From: CAVOHU01 sp963843385
GTDB taxonomy: Bacteria; Acidobacteriota; Vicinamibacteria; Vicinamibacterales; JAKQTR01
Length of the DNA stretch: 64,000 bases
NCBI GenBank assembly: GCA_963843385.1
Contig: CAWJJY010000007.1
Span: 1,054,001 to 1,118,000 of the forward strand
Direction: 5' to 3'
Shown: positions 35,083-43,999 of the stretch, in pieces
How the letters are laid out: each line of letters begins with the position of its first letter
Numbering within the stretch: position 1 is the stretch's first letter
Notes under the pieces: generated by a model
Databases searched by the model: none
Seen by the model: only the letters and a program-made list of their open reading frames with translations
What the model was told of the DNA's origin: nothing
Position numbers and translations under genes: made by a program

Positions 35083-36774
35083 ATGACGACGATGCGCAAA
35101 GGTGACGAGGCATTCGGCAGCCAGGCAGGAGAATCCGCGAATGCTCCCCACGGCATCAGCCGAAGGGCATTGCTCAAGGGCACGGCGACGGCAGCGCTGG
35201 CGGCTGCCGGGGCGGGTCTCGCAGGCGCTGTCGGCGCGCGGGCCCAGGTCACCGGCATCAGCCCTGGCGGCGGGACCGTGCCGTTCCGCCAGCCGCTCGG
35301 GTCGCTCTCGTACCTCGACCAGAAGCAGTACATCAGCAACATGGAAGTCGTCTCGTACCTTCCGGGCGCCACGATCAGCAGCGGCGAACCGCTGATGGCG
35401 TTGTGGGCGAGAGGCAGGCAACGTCTGCTCCCATGCAACGGCGGGTGGGTCGACATCAGCGAGCCGAAGAAACCCGTTGTCGTTCCCACCTCGAAGCGGG
35501 CCGGTGGCTGCATCGCGTTCAACACCAGGCTGAAGAAGTGGATCGCAATGTCCTCGGCTCAGGCGCCGCTGTTCGGCAGCGGTTCGCCGGAGCATCCGCT
35601 GGGGAAGTACGACCCCGAGAGCATGAAGATCTACGACAGCTTCAAAGGGCTGCGCGGTATTCGCACCTGGGACATCACCGATCCCGCCAACCCGAATCTG
35701 CTGCAGGAATACAGCACCGGGGCGAAGGGCATGGGCACCCACATGAACTTCTACGACGGCGGGAAGTACGCCTACCTGGAGTGCGGGTGGGACGAATCGC
35801 TCCGGATGGAGATGTCGGGCCGCCCGTACAGCAATGGCTTGATGATCGTCGACCTGACGGATCCGGCCGACGTCAAGGAAGTTTCAAGATGGTGGGTGCC
35901 GGGTCAGAGGTTCGGGGAGGAGGAGGAGTACAAGAATTACCCGTTCGCCAACGATCAGTCTTCCTGGACGAGTTGCCATGGATCGATGACCGTCCCGAAG
36001 CGGCCCGAGGACGGGGGAACGGTGGGCTACACGGGTTTCGGGGCGTTCGGGATGTTCGTCATGGATCTGACGGACATCACCAGGCCCAAGCCGCTCTCGC
36101 AGCTCCGCTACCAGTACGAAACGATCGGCGGCGTGCCGTTCCACACGATCTACCCGGTCATAGCCGATGCCACACGTCCCAGGCTTCAGAATCTCGTGCT
36201 CGGGATTCCCGAGACGATCAATGCGGATTGCCGGGAGCCGGTCAAGATCCCATACGTCATCGACGTGAAGGATCCGCGCAATCCGAGGATCATCGGTTTC
36301 TTCCCGCGGCCGCGAGCGCCGAAGGACGCGCCGTACCCGGACTTCTGCATGGCGCGAGGCCGGTTCGGCACGCACAACTGCCAGTGTTGGATAGCGCCGG
36401 GCACCTCACGACCCGAGTTCTTCGCGGTGGCGTGGTTCGTGGCAGGCGTGCGGACATTCGACCTCACCGATCCGACCAGCCCGCGTGAGACGGCCTGGTT
36501 CGTGCCGCCCCGCGACGGCGACATCAACAAGTACGACTCGTGGTGGCGCGGAACGTCCGAAGGCGCCTTCGTGGAATGGGATCGAAATCTGATCTGGCTC
36601 GGGACCCACGCGGGAACCTACTGCCTGTCGTCGCCGGCGCTCGGGAAGCCGGTGCTCGAACCACGCAGGATCGAAAAGTGGACGGTCGCTCACGCCAACC
36701 TCGGCTGGGATGACCAGACGCCCAAGACGTTTTCCTTCGGGCGATCGATCCGTCAGCTCAGCCAGGAGGTCTGA
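35083..36774 (+). CDS. Tat-exported LVIVD-repeat beta-propeller protein (copy B)
   Basis: 563-aa paralogue of the gene at 9956. The Tat signal is SRRALL (26-31) with cleavage likely after GARA (residue 54). Shared blocks include GTHMNFYDGGKYAY, EWDRNLIWLGTHAG, RGRFG(S/T)HN and CW(V/I)APG. Extra cysteines lie in THNCQCW. As in copy A, the mature N-terminus has a (V/F)TGI(S/A)PGGG element. Probably a periplasmic propeller of unknown activity. Copies A and B are 25 kb apart on opposite strands. Confidence 0.8.
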   Translation: MTTMRKGDEAFGSQAGESANAPHGISRRALLKGTATAALAAAGAGLAGAVGARAQVTGISPGGGTVPFRQPLGSLSYLDQKQYISNMEVVSYLPGATISSGEPLMALWARGRQRLLPCNGGWVDISEPKKPVVVPTSKRAGGCIAFNTRLKKWIAMSSAQAPLFGSGSPEHPLGKYDPESMKIYDSFKGLRGIRTWDITDPANPNLLQEYSTGAKGMGTHMNFYDGGKYAYLECGWDESLRMEMSGRPYSNGLMIVDLTDPADVKEVSRWWVPGQRFGEEEEYKNYPFANDQSSWTSCHGSMTVPKRPEDGGTVGYTGFGAFGMFVMDLTDITRPKPLSQLRYQYETIGGVPFHTIYPVIADATRPRLQNLVLGIPETINADCREPVKIPYVIDVKDPRNPRIIGFFPRPRAPKDAPYPDFCMARGRFGTHNCQCWIAPGTSRPEFFAVAWFVAGVRTFDLTDPTSPRETAWFVPPRDGDINKYDSWWRGTSEGAFVEWDRNLIWLGTHAGTYCLSSPALGKPVLEPRRIEKWTVAHANLGWDDQTPKTFSFGRSIRQLSQEV

Positions 36775-36810
36775 CCGGCCGCGAATCACGACGAGAGTCG
36801 TCGCCATTGG

Positions 36811-36839
36811 TTCGCCGCGTTCGATCGTTGTGATACGCT
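36811..36839 (+). promoter_or_regulatory. Candidate promoter for the 987-aa propeller protein
   Basis: TTCGCC (36811-36816), a 17-base spacer, and TACGCT (36834-36839) preceded by TGA as an extended -10. The leader would be about 145 bases long. Confidence 0.35.
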
Positions 36840-36888
36840 CTCGCCACATCCGACCAGGTCAGAGACCGGCACTGCCCCCCCACGCCGA

Positions 36889-36912
36889 CAGGCTCCCAAA
36901 ATCTGGAGCCTG
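36889..36912 (+). promoter_or_regulatory. Hairpin in the leader of the 987-aa protein gene
   Basis: CAGGCTCC (36889-36896) and GGAGCCTG (36905-36912) form a perfect 8-bp stem with an A/T-rich 8-base loop. A second GGGGC/GCCCC stem follows. No known riboswitch class is recognised. Confidence 0.4.
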
Positions 36913-36992
36913 AACGGCAGGGGCGCGTCCGTGCCCCCGCGGCCCGAGTCGTTCTCATATATCTCGCGGCGCGGCCGCCGCCGGAGGAACGC

Positions 36993-39956
36993 ATGCAGCT
37001 CCGCCATCGTCGTCTTGCCATCTGCGTCATCACTCTGGCCTGTGTCATTCCGGTCGGGGCCCAATTGCCGCCCGGCATCACGACGCGGGTCAGCGTGGCG
37101 AACGACGGCACCGAAGGGAATTGGCACTCATCCAAACCCGCAATCAGCGCCGACGGGCGATACGTCGCATTCGCATCCCTTGCCAGCAACCTGGTGGACG
37201 GCGACAGCAACACGGGCCTGGACGTGTTCGTCCACGATCGCAACGCGGGAATCACGACGCGGGTCAGCGTGTCGACCGAAGGCACTCAGGGCAACGGGGA
37301 CTCGTACATGCCCGCAATCAGCGGGGACGGGCGTCTCGTCGCGTTCTACTCGACCGCCAGCAACCTGGTGCCCGACGACACGAACCTCTCGGGCGACATC
37401 TTCGTCCACGATCGGGACACAGGGATCACGACCCGGGTCAGCGTGGCCTCCGGCGGCGCACAAGCCAATGACGAGTCCTGGTACCCCGCGATCAGCGGGG
37501 ACGGGCGGTACGTCGCGTTCATCTCCAACGCCACCAACCTCGTGCCGGACGACACCAACCTCGTGCAGGACATCTTCGTGCACGACATAAACACGGGCAG
37601 CACGACGCGCGTGAGTGTCGCCACCAGCGGCGCTCAAGCGACGGGCGCATCCTGGTACCCCTCGATCACCACAGAGGGGCGATACGTGGCGTTCTCGTCG
37701 TACGCCAGCAACCTGGTGACGGGTGACGCCAACGGATTCCAGGACATCTTCGTTCACGATCGCACGACCGGCTCCACCACACGGGTCAACGTGACGGGCG
37801 ACGGCACCGAAGCCGATGCCGACTCACAGAACGCCGCGATCAGTGCCAACGGTCGGTTCGTCGCCTTTGCCTCCGGAGCCAGCACCCTGGTGGCAGGCGC
37901 GGCCTCCGGGTTCTGGGACATCTTCGTCAAGGATCGTGACACCGGGGCGACGACCCGGGTGAGCGTCTCGACCTCGGGGCTGCTGGAGAACGAGTCCTCC
38001 GGGTGGCCGGCGCTCAGCGCGGACGGCCGGTATGTCGCGTTCCACTCCATCGCCAACAACCTGGTGACTGGGGACACCAACTTCACGTCCGACATCTTCG
38101 TCCACGATCGCGACACTGCCGCCACGACGCGGGTCAGCCTGACTTCAGGCGGCGTCCAGGGGAACAACGGTTCTGCCTACGCCGCGCTCAGCGCAGACGG
38201 CCACATCGTCGCGTTCGAATCGGCAGCCACCGACCTGGTGACTGGCGACACCAACGGCTCAATCGACGTGTTCGTGTATGCCAGCGCCGCGCCGGCCCCG
38301 ACTCTGACCGACGCTGTGCCCGGTCAAGGGCCGGCCCCGGGCGGGACCGATGTCACGCTGACCGGTACCGGCTTCGTCCCCGGGGCCACCGTAACCTTCG
38401 GCGGAACGCCTGCCACGGCGGCGGCGGTCGTCGATGCCACCACGATTACGGCGACAACGCCCGCCCACGCGGCGGGCGCGGTGGACGTCGTCGTCACCAA
38501 CCCCGATACGTCGCACGCGACCTTGACGGGCGGCTTCACCTTCGTGCCGTGCACCTTCACGATTGACCCGGCCTCAACGACGCCAGGCGCTCCTGGCGGG
38601 CCCGGCAGCGTGGCGGTGATGGCGAGTGCCTCGGTCTGCGGCTGGACGGCGGTCAGCAATGACAGTTGGATGACGGTGAGTCCCGCTTCGGCGTCAGGAA
38701 CGGGAAACGGCACCGTCAACTACACGGTTGCGGCCAATGCGGTGAATGCTAGCCGCGGCGGGACAGTGACGATCGGCGGTAAGACCCTGTCGGTGCAACA
38801 GGCAGCAGCCAATGCGGTGCCTGGAGCCCCAATCGGCCTCGGTGGTTCCTCGAGCGGATCGTCGTTGTCACTGTCGTGGAGTGCACCATCCATGGGCGGC
38901 TATCCGACCTCGTATACCGTCGAAGCGGGATCCGGACCAGGGCTCACAAATCTGGCGAACGTCTCGACCGGCAACACACTGACCACTTTCTCGGTGAGCG
39001 GCGTCGCGTTCCGACTCTACTTCCTTCGAATTCGGGCCACCAACGCATCCGGATCGAGCGCGACCTCCAACGAAATTCAAGTGCGCGTGGGACCGGCCCC
39101 TCCCAATGCCCCGACCGGATTATCCGCGGGCGCCACCGGTTCGAGCATCACACTGTCGTGGACCGCGCCAGTTGGCGCCGGCGTCCCGACGGCCTACATC
39201 ATCGAAGCTGGCTCAGCCACCGGCCTTTCTGACCTTGGCAACTTCTCGACCGGCAACACCGGGGTCTCGTACAGCACGTCGGGCGTGGCCAATGGGCGCT
39301 ACGTCCTGCGTGTCCGTGCGACCAACCCGGGAGGCACGAGCGGGCCATCCAACGAGGTGCTGCTCGTGGTGGGTCCGGCAGCGCCCGGCGCGCCGACCGG
39401 GCTGACGTGGAGCTCGGCCGGATCGTCGATTTCGTTGTCGTGGACCGCGCCAGGCTCGGGCGGCCCGGCTGCCGCTTACATCATCGAGGCCGGGTCTTCC
39501 AGCGGGCTCGCGAACCTCGCCAATTTCTCGACCGGCACCTCCGCAACGTCATATTCGGCCGGCGGGATCGCGAACGGGACGTATTTCGTACGAGTGAACG
39601 CCTCCAACACGGGCGGCACCAGCGGACCGTCCAATGAAGTGGCGCTTCGGGTCGGCTGCACGTCGGCGCCAGTCGCGCCGGGCAGCCTCCACACGAACAG
39701 CAACAGCGGCGGCACGGTGCAGTTCGGCTGGACGGCACCCAACTACTCGGGCACGAGCAACGGGCCGACAAGCTACGTGCTCGAGGCGGGGTCCGGTCCA
39801 GGACTGTCGAATCTCGCGGTCATGGACCTCGGCAGCGCTGCCACGAGTTTCACGGCAAGCGGGATCGCCCCGGGCACCTATTACGTGCGAGTGAAGGCGA
39901 AGAACCTGTGCGGTACCGGATCGGCGTCGAACGAGTTCCAGCTGATCGTGCCGTAG
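36993..39956 (+). CDS. Secreted PD40 seven-blade propeller with TIG, BACON-like and four FnIII domains
   Basis: 987-aa exported protein. A signal peptide spans 1-23 (cleavage in VGAQ). Seven near-identical units of about 59 residues, each with TRVSV...G.Q, P(A/S)IS.DGRYVAF and DIFVHDR, form a PD40/TolB-like propeller (about 30-440). A TIG/IPT domain (about 447-528) starts after PAPTLTDAVPG and has PGGTDVTLTGTGF. A BACON-like domain with CGWTAVSNDSWMTVS follows (about 529-615), then four FnIII domains (about 617-987), each with SLSW(T/S)AP and (Y/F)VRV.A.N. Probably cell-surface or secreted, perhaps binding carbohydrate or protein; no enzyme motif. GGAGG lies 6 bases before the ATG. Confidence 0.88.
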   Translation: MQLRHRRLAICVITLACVIPVGAQLPPGITTRVSVANDGTEGNWHSSKPAISADGRYVAFASLASNLVDGDSNTGLDVFVHDRNAGITTRVSVSTEGTQGNGDSYMPAISGDGRLVAFYSTASNLVPDDTNLSGDIFVHDRDTGITTRVSVASGGAQANDESWYPAISGDGRYVAFISNATNLVPDDTNLVQDIFVHDINTGSTTRVSVATSGAQATGASWYPSITTEGRYVAFSSYASNLVTGDANGFQDIFVHDRTTGSTTRVNVTGDGTEADADSQNAAISANGRFVAFASGASTLVAGAASGFWDIFVKDRDTGATTRVSVSTSGLLENESSGWPALSADGRYVAFHSIANNLVTGDTNFTSDIFVHDRDTAATTRVSLTSGGVQGNNGSAYAALSADGHIVAFESAATDLVTGDTNGSIDVFVYASAAPAPTLTDAVPGQGPAPGGTDVTLTGTGFVPGATVTFGGTPATAAAVVDATTITATTPAHAAGAVDVVVTNPDTSHATLTGGFTFVPCTFTIDPASTTPGAPGGPGSVAVMASASVCGWTAVSNDSWMTVSPASASGTGNGTVNYTVAANAVNASRGGTVTIGGKTLSVQQAAANAVPGAPIGLGGSSSGSSLSLSWSAPSMGGYPTSYTVEAGSGPGLTNLANVSTGNTLTTFSVSGVAFRLYFLRIRATNASGSSATSNEIQVRVGPAPPNAPTGLSAGATGSSITLSWTAPVGAGVPTAYIIEAGSATGLSDLGNFSTGNTGVSYSTSGVANGRYVLRVRATNPGGTSGPSNEVLLVVGPAAPGAPTGLTWSSAGSSISLSWTAPGSGGPAAAYIIEAGSSSGLANLANFSTGTSATSYSAGGIANGTYFVRVNASNTGGTSGPSNEVALRVGCTSAPVAPGSLHTNSNSGGTVQFGWTAPNYSGTSNGPTSYVLEAGSGPGLSNLAVMDLGSAATSFTASGIAPGTYYVRVKAKNLCGTGSASNEFQLIVP

Positions 39957-40072
39957 ACGACGGCTGAGAGCATTCCCGCCAGGCCCCGGCGCCGCCGCTG
40001 CTGCGCCGGGGCAGCGTGCATCGTCCCGCACATTCAGTTCCGAGACGTGTCCGGCCGGCGGGGCGCCTGCAC

Positions 40073-40078
40073 TATGAT
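40073..40078 (+). promoter_or_regulatory. -10 element for the permease genes
   Basis: TATGAT ends 8 bases before the ATG at 40087, giving a leader of only a base or two. No clear -35. Confidence 0.35.
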
Positions 40079-40086
40079 GGCAGCAG

Positions 40087-41007
40087 ATGGGCCGCTACCT
40101 GCTCCGTCGCATCTTCATGACGATCCCCGTGTTGATCGGGGTCGCGACGCTGGTCTTTTCCCTGATTCACCTCGTACCCGGGGACCCGGCCCAGGCCATG
40201 CTGGGGGAGGGCGCCTCTCCGCAGGACGTCGCGGCGCTGCGCACCCGCCTCGGCCTCAATCAACCGCTGGTGTCCCAGTACGGCCGGTTCATGTGGGGCG
40301 CTGTCCGCGGTGATCTCGGTTCATCGCTGCGGACCGGCCGGCCCGTGTCAACCTCGATTCTCGAGCGTATGCCGGCGACCTCCGAGCTGGCGATCGCCTC
40401 GATGGCCGTGGCCATCCTGTTCGCGTTGCCGCTCGGCGTGGCCGCTGCCGTCTGGCGTGGCACGACGATCGACCACGCGGCCATGACGGCGGCGCTTGTC
40501 GGCGTGTCGATGCCCAACTTCTGGCTCGGGCCCATGCTCGCCATCGTGTTTGCGGTCCAGCTCGGGTGGCTGCCCGTCTCCGGGCGCGGGACCCTTGCGC
40601 ATCTGGTGCTGCCCGCCATCACGCTCGGAGCTTCGCTGGCCGCCATCCTCGCCCGCATGACCCGCACAAGCCTGCTCGAGGAGCTGAGGGAGCCCTACGT
40701 CGCTGCCGCTCGGGCCCGAGGTGTCTCGAGGTGGCACTCCGTGTGGCGCCACGCTCTGCGCAACAGTCTGGTGCCGGTCGTGACGATCATCGGGCTTCAG
40801 CTCGGGGCGGTGCTGACCGGCGCGATCATCACCGAGACGATCTTTTCCTGGCCGGGGGTCGGGCGACTGCTGATTCAGTCCATCAGCTTTCGAGACTATC
40901 CCATGGTGCAGGGCTGCATCCTGCTGATCGCGGTGACCTACGTGGCAGTCAACGTGCTGACCGACCTCGCATACGGATGGCTGGACCCGCGGGTCCGGCT
41001 GGGCTGA
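40087..41007 (+). CDS. ABC transporter permease, DppB/OppB type
   Basis: 306-aa inner-membrane permease of the peptide/nickel family. The N-terminal YLLRRIFMTIPVLIGV helix, the VPGDP loop and the EAA-loop region ARGVSRWHSVWRHALRN, which contacts the ATPase, are present. Six helices are likely. The start follows a TATGAT by 8 bases. No substrate-binding protein or ATPase gene is near, so the transporter's other parts must be elsewhere. Confidence 0.92.
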   Translation: MGRYLLRRIFMTIPVLIGVATLVFSLIHLVPGDPAQAMLGEGASPQDVAALRTRLGLNQPLVSQYGRFMWGAVRGDLGSSLRTGRPVSTSILERMPATSELAIASMAVAILFALPLGVAAAVWRGTTIDHAAMTAALVGVSMPNFWLGPMLAIVFAVQLGWLPVSGRGTLAHLVLPAITLGASLAAILARMTRTSLLEELREPYVAAARARGVSRWHSVWRHALRNSLVPVVTIIGLQLGAVLTGAIITETIFSWPGVGRLLIQSISFRDYPMVQGCILLIAVTYVAVNVLTDLAYGWLDPRVRLG

Positions 41008-41019
41008 TCACGCTGAATC

Positions 41020-41823
41020 ATGCTTCGAACTGGCGCGCTGATCGTGCTCGTCGCCGTGGCTGCGGCCCTGGTGGGACCCGTGCTCGCACCCTTCGATCCG
41101 GCGGATCAGCAGCTCTCCGAACGGCTTGCCGGGCCTTCGCGTGCACACCCGTTCGGGCTTGACGAGCTCGGGCGCGACATCTTCTCGCGCGTACTGGCGG
41201 GCGCCCGGATCTCGCTCCTGGTCGGGCTTGCCGTGGTGTCTTCGTCCGCCCTGATTGGCCTGCTGATTGGTGCGACGGCCGGCTACCTCGGTGGGTGGGT
41301 CGACGACCTGATCGGCCGCGTGATCGACGTCCTGCTCGCGTTTCCCGGCATCCTGCTCGCCATCGCCCTGGTCGCGGTCCTTGGGCCGAGCCTCGGCAAC
41401 GTCGTGCTTGCGCTGGCGTCGATCGGCTGGGTCGGGTACGCGCGGCTGGTGCGCGGGCAGGTGTTGCGCGTGCGGGAACTCGATTTCGTGCAGGCCGTCC
41501 GAGCGCTCGGCGCGCGGACACCGAGAATCCTGCTGAGACACGTCATCCCGGCCACGCTGCCCGCGGTGATCGTGCAGGCCAGCCTGGGCATGGCGGCGGC
41601 CGTGATTTCAGAAGCGGCGCTGAGCTTCCTGGGCCTTGGCGTCCAGCCGCCGACCCCCAGCTGGGGGACGATGCTGGCCGGTGGACGGGGGCATCTGATG
41701 GAGGCCCCGCACCTGACCGTATTCCCCGGCCTGGCGGTCGCCCTCCTGGTGCTCGGATTCAACTTCCTGGGCGATGGGCTGAGGGATTGGCTCGATCCCA
41801 GGAGCCTGGAGCGGAGCGAGTAG
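41020..41823 (+). CDS. ABC transporter permease, DppC/OppC type
   Basis: 267-aa partner permease, 12 bp after the first. It has the HPFGLDELGRDIFSRVL motif and the EAA region RALGARTPRILLRHVIP. LGLGVQPPTPSWG near the C-terminus is typical of the DppC family. Together the pair would form the membrane channel of a peptide, nickel or related importer. Confidence 0.92.
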   Translation: MLRTGALIVLVAVAAALVGPVLAPFDPADQQLSERLAGPSRAHPFGLDELGRDIFSRVLAGARISLLVGLAVVSSSALIGLLIGATAGYLGGWVDDLIGRVIDVLLAFPGILLAIALVAVLGPSLGNVVLALASIGWVGYARLVRGQVLRVRELDFVQAVRALGARTPRILLRHVIPATLPAVIVQASLGMAAAVISEAALSFLGLGVQPPTPSWGTMLAGGRGHLMEAPHLTVFPGLAVALLVLGFNFLGDGLRDWLDPRSLERSE

Positions 41824-41836
41824 ATACGCTGTCCGT

Positions 41837-43219
41837 CTACTTGAGCCGGCGGCGAAGCGCGAGGAGGGTCGCCGACACGGGGTCCCGGATCAGTCCGTCC
41901 GCGATCGCCGTCCTGGCCGCGTCAGTGTCTCCCGCGGCGAGTTCCGCTTCGGCCAGTCGCGCGTAGGTTTCCAGTCTGGTGGTCCCGACCTGGATGGCCT
42001 TCCGGAATGCTGGGGCCGCCCGGCGGACCTCTCCCAGCCGGATCGAGAGTTCCCCAACCCGTTCGTAAGCGGCTGCCAACTCGGGGTGCGATTCCGGCGC
42101 GAGCACCGTCCATCGATCCAGAGCGTCACGAGCCCGGGCCAGATGACCGAGCCGCTCGGCCGCGGTCGCGAGGTCTCGCAGGGTCGCGAGGTCGACTGGA
42201 AGGGTCACCGAGGCCTGAAACAGGACCTGCTCGGCTCGCACCCAGTCCCCTGAGTCCATCAAGGCGCGGCCATAGAGCGCGAGCGCCTCGCTCGAGGGCG
42301 CGGCCCGGCGCGCGAGCGGTTCCAGGGCCTCGAGCGCCTTGCTGAGCGCGCTCTTGTCGTGGCGCGGCTCTGCCGATTCCAGCCACACGCGGCCAAGCGT
42401 CAGGTAGATGCCCGTGTTGTCGAGATACTGTTCGGTGGCCCGGCCAAGAATGCCGACGGCGCGGTCCGTTCGACCGCTTCGGGCGTAGGCAAGGGCCAGC
42501 ACCGCCTGACGATCCGGCCGGGTTGGTTCCAGTTTCGCCAGCGCTTCCAACTGGTCGATGACTTCGCGTTCTCGACCGAGTGACCGATAGAGCGACGCCA
42601 GCTCTTCCCGAGGCGGCAGCAGGGATGGCGCGAGCCGGATCGCCTGCAGGAGCGCCTCGATCGCCTCGGCGGGCTTTCCGCCCTCACGCAGGCAGACGCC
42701 GAGCAGGTAGTGGGCGACCGCCAGGTGGTCGTCTATGGCGACCGCGCGCCGCAGGGCATCGATGGCAGCCTGGCGGTTTCCTGACCGGTATTGGGACAGG
42801 CCGAGCTTGTACCAGACCCGGGAGAGTCGATCGTCCAGCTCGACGCAGGCCTGGTAGTTCTCGATGGCGCGGGAGTACCGCTCGAGGCCGTAGTTGATAT
42901 CCCCGAGCAATTCGGCAGGTCTTACGGCCCTGGGGTCCAGGCGGGCAGCGACCCTCAAGTCTCGAATCGACGCGTCGGTTTCGCCTCGCCGGCGGTAGGT
43001 CTCGCCGCGCTTGAGAAAGGCGATCATCGAGTCGTTCTTCAGAGCGATGGCCCCACTGAACGCCTCGATAGCGATGAAAGTTTCATCGGAAGCGAGGGCC
43101 TGCTCGCCCCGGGCGAAGAGCCGCTGGAACTCGCGTTCCCTGGTCACCAGGCCGGCAATCAGCAGGACGCCGACCGCCAACAGGGTCAGGAACATCGCGA
43201 GCAGGATGCTGCGCCTCAT
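41837..43219 (-). CDS. Membrane-anchored TPR protein
   Basis: 460-aa protein with an N-terminal signal anchor (about residues 5-25) and at least eight TPR units, e.g. SRVWYKLGLSQYRSGNRQ and AVAHYLLGVCLREGGKPAEA. Probably extracytoplasmic and a scaffold for protein binding. It converges with the permease gene (13-bp gap) and diverges from the ECF sigma gene. Confidence 0.8.
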   Translation of the reverse strand: MRRSILLAMFLTLLAVGVLLIAGLVTREREFQRLFARGEQALASDETFIAIEAFSGAIALKNDSMIAFLKRGETYRRRGETDASIRDLRVAARLDPRAVRPAELLGDINYGLERYSRAIENYQACVELDDRLSRVWYKLGLSQYRSGNRQAAIDALRRAVAIDDHLAVAHYLLGVCLREGGKPAEAIEALLQAIRLAPSLLPPREELASLYRSLGREREVIDQLEALAKLEPTRPDRQAVLALAYARSGRTDRAVGILGRATEQYLDNTGIYLTLGRVWLESAEPRHDKSALSKALEALEPLARRAAPSSEALALYGRALMDSGDWVRAEQVLFQASVTLPVDLATLRDLATAAERLGHLARARDALDRWTVLAPESHPELAAAYERVGELSIRLGEVRRAAPAFRKAIQVGTTRLETYARLAEAELAAGDTDAARTAIADGLIRDPVSATLLALRRRLK

Positions 43220-43347
43220 GCGGGGTACATGGTAGCAGCGACTGGAACTTCCGCTCCACTTTCGTGTCTAACCATAGTGCAGGCAACGACCGGGCACGGT
43301 AGGGGAGTCTTGTCGTTGTCCCCGGGAAGCGACAGCGGGCTGCCGAG

Positions 43348-43356
43348 TGGTATAGT
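43348..43356 (+). promoter_or_regulatory. Extended -10 upstream of the ECF sigma gene
   Basis: TG followed by one base and TATAGT (43351-43356). It sits close to AAGGAG (43359-43364), so the real start codon may be further in, or this element may not serve the GTG at 43373. Confidence 0.3.
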
Positions 43357-43372
43357 TCAAGGAGCACGAGTA

Positions 43373-43999
43373 GTGTCCAAGGAACTGACCGTGAAACAAG
43401 CGCCCGCCCTGAGTTGGCCGGAAGTCGCGGATCGGGAGGCCGTGCTGGTCCGCCGCTGCGCGGATCATGACGAGCAGGCCTGCGCGGAGCTGGTGAGCGA
43501 TCACCAGCGCATGGTGTTCCAACTCGCCCTCCACCTGCTCTCCGACCCCGAGGAGGCCCGGGACCTGTCGCAGGACGTCTTCCTGCAGGTCTTCAGGACC
43601 ATCCACAGGTTCCGCGGCCAGTCGGCCCTGAGGACCTGGATCTACCGGATCGCGGTCAACCAGGCGCGCAACCGGCAGCGGTGGTGGCGGCGTCGCCACC
43701 GGTCGAGCCAGGTGTCGCTCGATGAGCACATCGAGCAGCACGGCGAGCTTGTCGCCTCCGACGGAGGTGGCAAGCCGGACGTGGTCCTGGGGCGGAAGGA
43801 ACTCGCGTCGCGGATCTGGACGGCCCTGGAGTCCCTGCCGTTCGATCAACGCACGGCCGTCGTGCTGCGGGAAATAGACGGGTTGAGCTACGACGAGATT
43901 GCGTTCTCGTTGGGCATCGCAATAGGCACGGTCAAGTCGCGGCTGACGCGCGCGCGAGAGGCGTTGCGCAGTGAGCTGCGGGAATCGAAGGCACTATGA
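43373..43999 (+). CDS. ECF-family RNA polymerase sigma factor
   Basis: 208-aa sigma-70 family group 4 protein. Region 2 has DPEEARDLSQDVFLQVF and FRGQSALRTWIYRIAVN; region 4 has LPFDQRTAVVLREIDGLSYDEIA and GTVKSRLTRAREAL. The GTG at 43373 is preceded by AAGGAG. Its stop overlaps the anti-sigma ATG (ATGA). Its open frame upstream lies opposite the TPR gene and is not used. Confidence 0.92.
   Translation: MSKELTVKQAPALSWPEVADREAVLVRRCADHDEQACAELVSDHQRMVFQLALHLLSDPEEARDLSQDVFLQVFRTIHRFRGQSALRTWIYRIAVNQARNRQRWWRRRHRSSQVSLDEHIEQHGELVASDGGGKPDVVLGRKELASRIWTALESLPFDQRTAVVLREIDGLSYDEIAFSLGIAIGTVKSRLTRAREALRSELRESKAL

Noticed and set aside
36840..36992. Known riboswitch in the leader of the 987-aa protein gene
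   Set aside because: The hairpins do not match any riboswitch consensus I can recall.
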